Part shown: positions 58,252 to 64,000 of the stretch, one piece after another
Layout: each line of letters opens with the position of its first letter
Numbering within the stretch: position 1 is the stretch's first letter
DNA from: Selenomonadales bacterium 4137-cl
GTDB taxonomy: Bacteria; Bacillota; Negativicutes; Sporomusales; UBA7701
Direction: 5' to 3'
Assembly: GCA_032334055.1 (NCBI GenBank)
Contig: JAUOZS010000001.1
Coordinates: forward strand, 2,702,501 to 2,766,500
Length of the DNA: 64,000 nucleotides
The notes under the pieces: generated by a model
What the model was told of the DNA's origin: nothing
Databases searched by the model: none
Seen by the model: the letters and a program-made list of their open reading frames with translations, nothing else
Made by a program: the position numbers and the translations under genes

Positions 58252-59514
58252 TTAAATGCGCAGGATGAGTCTTATTGCTCTTTCATAAAAGAAGTAGTCC
58301 CACGCCCAGTTGATGGTGACGATGAAGCGGTTGCGGAAGCCGACCAGCCTGATGAGGTGGATGACGAGCCACAGCAGCCAGGCGGTAAAGCCGGCGAACC
58401 GCCAGCGGCCGATGGCGGCGACGGCCGTGCTGCGGCCGATGGTGGCGAGCGTGCCGGGGTCCTTGTAGACGAGGGCGGCTGGCTGGCGGCCGGCGGCGAG
58501 GGCGGCGATATTGGCGGCGGCGAGGATGGCCTGCTGGACGGCGACGGGGGCGATCATCGGCAGAGGCCCGCCGTCCTGCTCCCGGCAGGCGGCGTCGCCG
58601 GCGACGAAGACTTCGGGGTGGCCGGGCAGTTGGAGGGTTTCGGCGACGATGGCCCGCCCGAGGCGGTCGGCGGGGACGCCGAGGGTGGCGATGAGGGCCG
58701 CCGCCTTGACCCCGGCCGCCCAGACGATGGTGCGGGCGGCGATGGCCGCGCCGTCGGCAAGGGTTATTGTGCGGCTGTCGAAGCCAGCGACACGGGAACG
58801 AAAACGGATTTCGACCCGCATTTTCCTAAGGGCGCGGGCGGCGTAAGCGGCCAGCGAAGCCGGCAAGGCAAGCAGCAGGCGGTCGCCGCCTTCGAGGAGG
58901 ATGAGCGATACCTCGGCGAAGTCGAGTTCGGGGTAGTCCTTGGCGAGGACGAGGTGGACGAGTTCGGCCAGCCCGCCGGCGCTTTCGACGCCGGTCGCGC
59001 CGCCGCCGGCGACGACGAAGGTGAGGAGTTCGCGGCGGATGGCGGGGTCCTGTTCCCGGGAGGCGAGCTCGAACATGCGGAGGATGTGGTTGCGGAGGGT
59101 GAGGGCGTCGGCGAGGTTTTTGAGGCCGACGGCGTTGGCGGCGACCGATTCCAGGCCGAAGAAGCTGGTTTCGGCGCCGACGGCCAGCAGCAGGTAGTCG
59201 TAGCTTATCGCGCCGCCGTCGGTGAGGACGCGGCGGCCGGCAAGGTCGACGCCGCAGACGTCGGCCATGCGGAAGGCGACGTTGCCGTAGCCGCGGAGGA
59301 TGGCCCGGAGCGGGTAGCTGATGTCCTCGGGGCCAAGGCCGGCGGTGGCGACCTGGTAAAGGAGCGGCTGGAAGAGGTGGTAGTTGTTGCGGTCGAGGAG
59401 AATGACGTCGAGCGGTTCGCCGCTGAGGGCCTTGGCGGCCTGAAGGCCGGCGAAGCCGCCGCCGACGATGACGACGGCGGGGTTGGCGCGGGCGGGGGGG
59501 TTATTTGATGTCAT
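58252..59514 (-). CDS. ndh: Type-II NADH dehydrogenase (NDH-2)
   Basis: This 420-residue membrane-associated flavoprotein oxidises NADH to reduce quinone without pumping. It has an FAD motif AVVIVGGGFAGLQAAKAL, an NADH motif FVVAGGGATGVESAGGLAEL near residue 165, VFVAGDAACREQDG, and the amphipathic C-terminal helix region (WLLWLVIHLIRLVGFRNRF) used for membrane attachment. The start at 59514 with CGGAGG is preferred over an extension to 59568. It is transcribed in the same direction as the hemerythrin-type gene upstream (gap 65 nt) and probably co-transcribed. Confidence 0.9.
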   Translation of the reverse strand: MTSNNPPARANPAVVIVGGGFAGLQAAKALSGEPLDVILLDRNNYHLFQPLLYQVATAGLGPEDISYPLRAILRGYGNVAFRMADVCGVDLAGRRVLTDGGAISYDYLLLAVGAETSFFGLESVAANAVGLKNLADALTLRNHILRMFELASREQDPAIRRELLTFVVAGGGATGVESAGGLAELVHLVLAKDYPELDFAEVSLILLEGGDRLLLALPASLAAYAARALRKMRVEIRFRSRVAGFDSRTITLADGAAIAARTIVWAAGVKAAALIATLGVPADRLGRAIVAETLQLPGHPEVFVAGDAACREQDGGPLPMIAPVAVQQAILAAANIAALAAGRQPAALVYKDPGTLATIGRSTAVAAIGRWRFAGFTAWLLWLVIHLIRLVGFRNRFIVTINWAWDYFFYERAIRLILRI

Positions 59515-59579
59515 CGTGGTCCTCCGGTTGCCGGCGGCGGAATTTGACTCCGGAGCTGCTCCGGACATTTCGCCGCCGG

Positions 59580-60335
59580 TCAGTGCAACTTCCGGAAGTT
59601 GCAGTAGCCGATTTCGTCGCAGCGCTCCTTGAGGCGGGGCCAGAGGCCTTCCTCCCTGACCAGGCGGACCGCCGCGGGGAACATGATGTGGTTTTCCTTG
59701 TAGATGTGGTCGCCGAGGTTGTATACGATGTAAGCGGCGAGCTCGCCCAGTTCGCGGCGGAAGGCTTCGAAGCCGCCGTCCGCGCCCCGCGCGGCAAGGG
59801 CCTTTAAGGCGTGCTTGCGCTCGCGCAGTTCTTCGTGTTCGGCCTCCATGGCCTCGACGGTGGCGCCGATGCCGCGCTTGGTCAGCTCGGGGAAGACTAC
59901 TTCTTCCTCACGCCGGTGGTGGTATTCCGCCGCCAGCAGGTTGGCGGCGATGTCGGCCAGTTCCTGCCGGGCGGCGGGGTCGAGGGCCGCCGCGGCCTGC
60001 ACCCTGGCGTTGAGGGCTTCCAGGCGTTCGAGGGTGGCGAGGATCTGCTCGTGCTCCTCGATCATGGTGCGCACCGGATGCCACGGCTCGATGGCGGCCT
60101 GCAGTTGCAGGAGCTCGTGCCGGAGGTTGTCGAGGTGGAGACGGTGCAGTTGGTGGAGGTCGGCAGGGTCGAGGTTATGCCTGGCCAGTCGCTCTTCGGC
60201 CAGGGCGACCGTCTCCGGGCGGACGAAGGCGAAGACCGCCTTGGCTTCGCGTTTTATCTGGTCGGAATCGGCGCCGCCCTTGTAGCGTTCGACGAGGTCG
60301 ACGATCATTGCGGCGCGCTGCTCGCTTTCCAGCAT
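59580..60335 (-). CDS. DUF438-hemerythrin domain protein
   Basis: This 251-residue protein has an N-terminal DUF438 segment (about residues 1-80, with AMIVDLVERYKGGADSDQIKREAKAVFAFVRPET). A hemerythrin-like four-helix bundle follows (about 85-235). Metal-site residues appear in HPVRTMIEEHEQIL, EYHHRREEEVVFPEL, EHEELRERKH and GDHIYKENHIMFPAA. It likely binds a di-iron centre and senses or scavenges oxygen or NO. The pairing with NDH-2 suggests oxidative-stress handling in an anaerobe. Confidence 0.9.
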   Translation of the reverse strand: MLESEQRAAMIVDLVERYKGGADSDQIKREAKAVFAFVRPETVALAEERLARHNLDPADLHQLHRLHLDNLRHELLQLQAAIEPWHPVRTMIEEHEQILATLERLEALNARVQAAAALDPAARQELADIAANLLAAEYHHRREEEVVFPELTKRGIGATVEAMEAEHEELRERKHALKALAARGADGGFEAFRRELGELAAYIVYNLGDHIYKENHIMFPAAVRLVREEGLWPRLKERCDEIGYCNFRKLH

Positions 60336-60530
60336 TTGATATCCTCCTTTGAATTAGGCGTCGTGTGCGGGGGCAGGCCCCGCGAGATAGTTTTCCCGTC
60401 GGGGGGAAATCTACACCGCGGCGGACGAAATGTGCAGGTCTTATCTGGCAATCTGTAGTATAATTGGTATTGAATACGTAATTTCCCACGGCAAAATTCC
60501 GATAAAAAACCGTTTACAGGAGGAATCGCC

Positions 60531-61922
60531 ATGATCTCATCCACCGTGGCCGAGCAGCTCCGGCGCATTGCCGGCAAGGAGAACGTTTTTACCGAACCGG
60601 AAGATCTCACCTGTTATTCTTATGACTCCACGCATCTGTCGGCGCTGCCCGATGTCGTGGTAGCGCCGCTGACGACGGCCGAGATCAGCGAGATCGTGAA
60701 GCTCGCCAACGCCGAGCGCATCCCGGTCATCCCCCGCGGCGGCGGGACCTGCCTCTCGGGCGGTACCATCCCGACCGACGGCGGGATTATTCTCGCCTTG
60801 CACCGCATGAATAAGATCCTCGAAATCGACCAGGACAACCTGACGGCAACCGTCCAGCCGGGCGTCATCACGGCCACCTTCCACCAGGCGGTGGAAAAAG
60901 AAGGGCTCTTCTACCCGCCCGACCCGCAGAGCATGCTGATGTCGACGATCGGCGGCAACGTGGCCGAGAACGCCGGCGGGCCGCGGGGCGTGAAGTACGG
61001 GGTGACGAAGGATTATGTCCTCGGCCTTGAGGTGGTAACGCCGACCGGCGGCATTTTGCGGGTGGGCGGCAAGACGATCAAGAATGTGAGCGGCTATGAT
61101 CTGATGCGGCTGTTTGCCGGGTCGGAGGGCACGCTGGGGATTATCACCGAGATCACGGTGCGGCTGGTGCCGCTGCCGGAGGCGAAACGGACGCTGCTGG
61201 CGATGTTCGACACGCTCGACGACGCCGCCGCGGCGGTGTCGAGCATCATCAAGCACCGCATCATCCCGACGACGCTGGAGCTGATGGATCACAAGATCAT
61301 GGAGCTGATCGAGTCGTTCAAGCCGGTCGGGTTCCCGATGGATGTCGAGGGCGCCATCCTCATCGAGGTGGACGGCAGCGAGCACGATGTCAACAAACAG
61401 ATCGACAAGGTGGCGGAAATCTGCGCCGCGTGCCGTTCGCGCGAGGTGAAGGTGGCCAAGGACCAGGCGGAGGCCGCCCAGTTGTGGGCCGGCCGCCGGT
61501 CGGCGTTCGGGGCGCTGTGCAAGAGCGCAAGGACGGTGTTCGTCGAGGACGCGACCGTGCCGCGCAGCAAGGTGCCGGATATCGTGAAACGCATCCAGGA
61601 GATCGCCCGAAAGTACGATTTGGTTATTCCCATTCTCGGCCATACCGGCGACGGCAATATGCACCCCAACATCCTGACCGACGAGCGCAACGCGGAGGAG
61701 ATGAAACGGGTCGACGCGGCGATCGACGAGATGTTCGAGGCCGCACTGGCCCTGGGCGGCACGCTGTCGGGCGAGCACGGCATCGGCCTGATCAAGCGGA
61801 AATATATGCCGTGGCAGTTCGGCGAGGAAGGCCTGGATTTCATGCGGAGCATCAAGCGGTCCGTCGACCCGAACAATATCCTCAACCCGGGCAAGATGTT
61901 CCTCATGGAGAAGGGTGAATGA
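60531..61922 (+). CDS. glcD: FAD-linked 2-hydroxyacid oxidase, GlcD type
   Basis: This 463-residue flavoprotein of the VAO/PCMH family has VIPRGGGTCLSGGTIPTDGGI (FAD pyrophosphate loop), MLMSTIGGNVAENAGGPRGVKYG and GYDLMRLFAGSEGTLGIITEITVRL in the FAD domain. The C-terminal FAD-oxidase domain has GHTGDGNMHPN and SGEHGIGLIKRKYM. It oxidises glycolate or D-lactate-type acids and passes electrons to the next gene's iron-sulfur protein. A TATAAT box lies at 60459-60464. CAGGAGG precedes the ATG. The substrate (lactate versus glycolate) is not resolved. Confidence 0.92.
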   Translation: MISSTVAEQLRRIAGKENVFTEPEDLTCYSYDSTHLSALPDVVVAPLTTAEISEIVKLANAERIPVIPRGGGTCLSGGTIPTDGGIILALHRMNKILEIDQDNLTATVQPGVITATFHQAVEKEGLFYPPDPQSMLMSTIGGNVAENAGGPRGVKYGVTKDYVLGLEVVTPTGGILRVGGKTIKNVSGYDLMRLFAGSEGTLGIITEITVRLVPLPEAKRTLLAMFDTLDDAAAAVSSIIKHRIIPTTLELMDHKIMELIESFKPVGFPMDVEGAILIEVDGSEHDVNKQIDKVAEICAACRSREVKVAKDQAEAAQLWAGRRSAFGALCKSARTVFVEDATVPRSKVPDIVKRIQEIARKYDLVIPILGHTGDGNMHPNILTDERNAEEMKRVDAAIDEMFEAALALGGTLSGEHGIGLIKRKYMPWQFGEEGLDFMRSIKRSVDPNNILNPGKMFLMEKGE

Positions 61923-61923
61923 C

Positions 61924-63159
61924 ATGAAGACGCTGAAACAGATGCGGGAAGAGTCCGAAAAGTGCCTGCGCTGCGGCCTCTGCCAGATCGTGTGCCCGAT
62001 CTACAACGTGCTGGGCAGCGAGCCGGCGGTGGCGCGCGCCAAGGTCCGCCTGGCCCGTGAGCTGGCGGGCGACGTCCTCAAGGTGACGCCGCGGATGAGG
62101 AAGATCATGTCGCTGTGCCTGAACTGCAAGGCGTGCGTCGCCAACTGCCCGTCGCAGGTGCACACCGATAAGCTGGTGCTGGCGGCGCGGGCCCAGATCA
62201 AGGACGAGGACGGCCTGCCTTTCCTGCTCGGCGCCGCCCTGAAACAATTCCTGCCCAATAACAGCCTCCAGGGCGTGGCGGCCAAATCGGCCTATCTCTA
62301 CCAGCATCTCGGGCTGCAACAGGCGGTGCGCGGCAGCGGGCTTCTCAAGGCGGTGTCCCCCGACCTCGCCCAGAAGGAGGGCGTGATGCCGGAGTTCGCC
62401 CCGCGAACTTTCCGCGCCGAGCTGGCGAATATGACGCTTAAGAAGGGCGGCAAGGTCAAGGTCGCCTATTATCTGAGCTGCATGACGAATATGGTCAATC
62501 CGGCGCTGGGCAAGGCGGTGATCGAGGTGCTGGAGCGCCACGGCTGCGAGGTCGTCATTCCGACGGACGTGCAGTGCTGCGGCACGCCGCAATTGGCGTA
62601 CGGCGACGTGGAGACGGCCGAGGCGCTGGCGAGGAACAACGCCAGGCTGCTGGCGGCGACGGGCGCGGATTACATCCTGACGGACTGCGGGACGTGCGGC
62701 GACACGCTGCGCCATTACGAGGAGCTGACCGCCGACGCCGCCGGCTTCGAGCAGAAGGTGCTGGATGTGAGCGAGTTCCTCGTCGACAAGCTGGGCGTCA
62801 AGCCTGGCGACAAGCCGGTGGAGGCGGTCGTAACCTATCACGATTCCTGTCACCTCAACAGGGGCCAGGGGGTGAACAGGCAGCCGCGCGAGATTCTCAA
62901 GGCCATTCCCGGCCTGACTTTCCGGGAGATGGCGGAGGCCGACCGCTGCTGCGGCGGCGCCGGGACGTTCGCGATCACCAATTACGATCTGTCGATGGCT
63001 ATCCTCGACAGGAAGGTCGGCAATATCAAGGCGGTTAACCCGACGATCGTGGCCGCCGGCTGCCCGGCGTGCAAGATGCAGCTCGAGCACGGGCTGGCCC
63101 GCAACAATGTCGGGGCAACGGTGGCCCACCCGGTGGAGCTACTGGCGAAAACGTACTGA
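61924..63159 (+). CDS. glcF: Iron-sulfur electron-transfer partner, GlcF type
   Basis: This 411-residue protein has two 4Fe-4S motifs, CLRCGLCQIVCP (about 15-26) and CLNCKACVANCP (about 62-73). CCG domains follow: SCMTNMVNPALG with CCGTPQ and DCGTCG, then SCHLNRGQG with CCGGAGTF and GCPACKMQLEHG. It receives electrons from GlcD and delivers them to the membrane quinones. The ATG at 61924 begins two bases after the glcD stop, so the genes form an operon. A GTG at 61915 is in frame but overlaps glcD. Confidence 0.92.
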   Translation: MKTLKQMREESEKCLRCGLCQIVCPIYNVLGSEPAVARAKVRLARELAGDVLKVTPRMRKIMSLCLNCKACVANCPSQVHTDKLVLAARAQIKDEDGLPFLLGAALKQFLPNNSLQGVAAKSAYLYQHLGLQQAVRGSGLLKAVSPDLAQKEGVMPEFAPRTFRAELANMTLKKGGKVKVAYYLSCMTNMVNPALGKAVIEVLERHGCEVVIPTDVQCCGTPQLAYGDVETAEALARNNARLLAATGADYILTDCGTCGDTLRHYEELTADAAGFEQKVLDVSEFLVDKLGVKPGDKPVEAVVTYHDSCHLNRGQGVNRQPREILKAIPGLTFREMAEADRCCGGAGTFAITNYDLSMAILDRKVGNIKAVNPTIVAAGCPACKMQLEHGLARNNVGATVAHPVELLAKTY

Positions 63160-63179
63160 GCTAATACGCGGAAGAACAC

Positions 63180-63226
63180 GCGATACCCCCTATCCCAAGT
63201 GGTTATAGGGGGTATCGCTTTTGTTT
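63180..63226 (+). terminator. Terminator of glcDF
   Basis: GCGATACCCCCTAT (63180-63193) pairs perfectly with ATAGGGGGTATCGC (63205-63218), followed by TTTTGTTT. Confidence 0.9.
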
Positions 63227-63396
63227 ATGCGCCTTTTTTCACTTTTTCACAGGAAAAATATGAAGATATTTAGAAATATTTCAATGTCGAATTTTGGCAG
63301 AAGGTGGCTGGGCCGATCCGCAAAATTGTCCCGGGGCAGCAAGCTGCGCGGCGACAGTTATCTATATATAGTCTATCAGCAAAAGGAGCGGATTTT

Positions 63397-64000
63397 GTGC
63401 AAACACCACAGTTTAAGCAAGGCAGTCTCCGCCGGAGCGGATTCAGCGTGCACAGCCTGCAGGCAAAAATCACTTTCGCGGTTCTGGCGATCTTCCTCGT
63501 GTCTCTCGCGGCGCTGGGCGGACTGAATTTCGACCAGGCCCACAGGATCCTCACCACCAACATCGTGCAACAGATGCAGGCGGAAGCGGCCGGTGAGGCC
63601 GACAAGGTCGGCGAGCTTTTGAAAGGCGTAGGCATGGAGCTTACGGGGCTGACGCATATGCCGGCGATACAGAGCGGCGATCCCAAGGCGATCGTGCCCG
63701 TCCTGGCGTCGCTGGCGAAATCGTATCCGAAATTCGATTCGCTGGCGTACGTCAATACCGCCGGGTTTCACTACAACAATACGGGCGCTACCGGCGACCT
63801 CAGCTCCCGGCCTTATATCCAGCAGGCTCTGAAGGGTAAGGTGGCGGTGTCCGACCCGGTCGTTTCCCGGGCGACCGGCCGGCTGGTGGTGAACGTGACG
63901 GTGCCGGTCAAGACGGACGGCAAAGTAACGGGGGCGCTGTTCGGGAGCCTCGGCATGGAAGATATGACCAAGATGATTGTGGAGCATAAGGTCGGCAAGA
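63397..64000 (+). CDS. Methyl-accepting chemotaxis protein, N-terminal part (cut by window edge)
   Basis: The visible 201 residues start at GTG 63397 (AAAGGAGCGG upstream). A short basic N terminus leads to a transmembrane helix (ITFAVLAIFLVSLAALGGL, about residues 25-43) and a periplasmic dCache/Cache-type sensor. The sensor contains GELLKGVGMELTGLTHMPAIQ, SLAYVNTAGFHYNNTGATGD, SSRPYIQQALKGKVAVSDPVVSRATG and VNVTVPVKTDGKVTGALFGS, which is the double-Cache signature. Such sensors bind amino acids or carboxylates. The signalling domain is beyond the window. The AT-rich 170 nt upstream (63227-63396) hold no other gene. Confidence 0.85.
   Translation, partial: MQTPQFKQGSLRRSGFSVHSLQAKITFAVLAIFLVSLAALGGLNFDQAHRILTTNIVQQMQAEAAGEADKVGELLKGVGMELTGLTHMPAIQSGDPKAIVPVLASLAKSYPKFDSLAYVNTAGFHYNNTGATGDLSSRPYIQQALKGKVAVSDPVVSRATGRLVVNVTVPVKTDGKVTGALFGSLGMEDMTKMIVEHKVGK

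Overview
The window is GC-rich (roughly 60-65 % by eye), gene-dense bacterial DNA with mostly conventional Shine-Dalgarno starts. Gene content points to an anaerobic, diderm, spore-forming-type Firmicute (Negativicutes, Sporomusaceae-like). It combines Firmicutes families (NiaR, DUF2935, CBO0543, UPF0316, the two-P-loop PRK06851 family, anaerobic GlpABC, HydE) with envelope genes expected of a cell with an outer membrane (a predicted outer-membrane beta-barrel, an AsmA-like protein). The taxonomic call is inference from gene content.

Layout. 1-7.6 kb: NAD biosynthesis (nadA, niaR with promoter and operator), a DUF2935 protein, a TauE-type exporter, a fumarate-reductase-like flavoprotein with a small 2Fe-2S partner, and an S41 protease. 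7.9-10.6 kb: a c-di-GMP protein with three near-identical PAS units. 10.6-13.7 kb: a compact RiPP cluster of the CXXX-repeat type (radical SAM enzyme, SPASM-like partner, small accessory protein). Its precursor has 16 cysteines at exact four-residue spacing behind a twin-arginine signal. 13.7-39.8 kb: many short housekeeping, envelope and redox units (uvsE, P1 peptidase, flavodoxin-like protein, L,D-transpeptidase, ankyrin-DsbA fusion, cysK, hydE, LemA/TPM pair, AsmA-like protein, DEAD-box helicase, hydroxypyruvate isomerase). 39.9-50.8 kb: a probable ten-gene minus-strand operon (asd, lysC, dapA, racemase, Na+ symporter, five-subunit amino-acid dehydrogenase) headed by a clear sigma-54 promoter, with a divergent sigma-54 activator. 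50.8-51.5 kb: an IS200-type insertion sequence. 51.5-58.0 kb: the glycerol regulon glpFK and glpABC. 58.2-64 kb: NDH-2, a DUF438-hemerythrin protein, a GlcD/GlcF pair and the start of a chemoreceptor.

Non-coding structure is unusually rich. A dispersed family of nested inverted repeats of about 125 bp (five copies, two of them degenerate or truncated) always sits in the same orientation just beyond the 3' end of a minus-strand gene. A separate 195-bp multibranched inverted repeat lies just past hydE. Several leaders carry a promoter followed by a terminator. No tRNA, rRNA, CRISPR array or prophage was recognised.

Likely cooperation: GlpF/GlpK/GlpABC feed glycerol to dihydroxyacetone phosphate and reduced quinone. 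NDH-2 and GlcDF would feed electrons into the same pool. The sigma-54 operon couples amino-acid uptake and oxidation to aspartate-family synthesis. The CXXX cluster would make, and by its signal export, a heavily modified cysteine-rich peptide.
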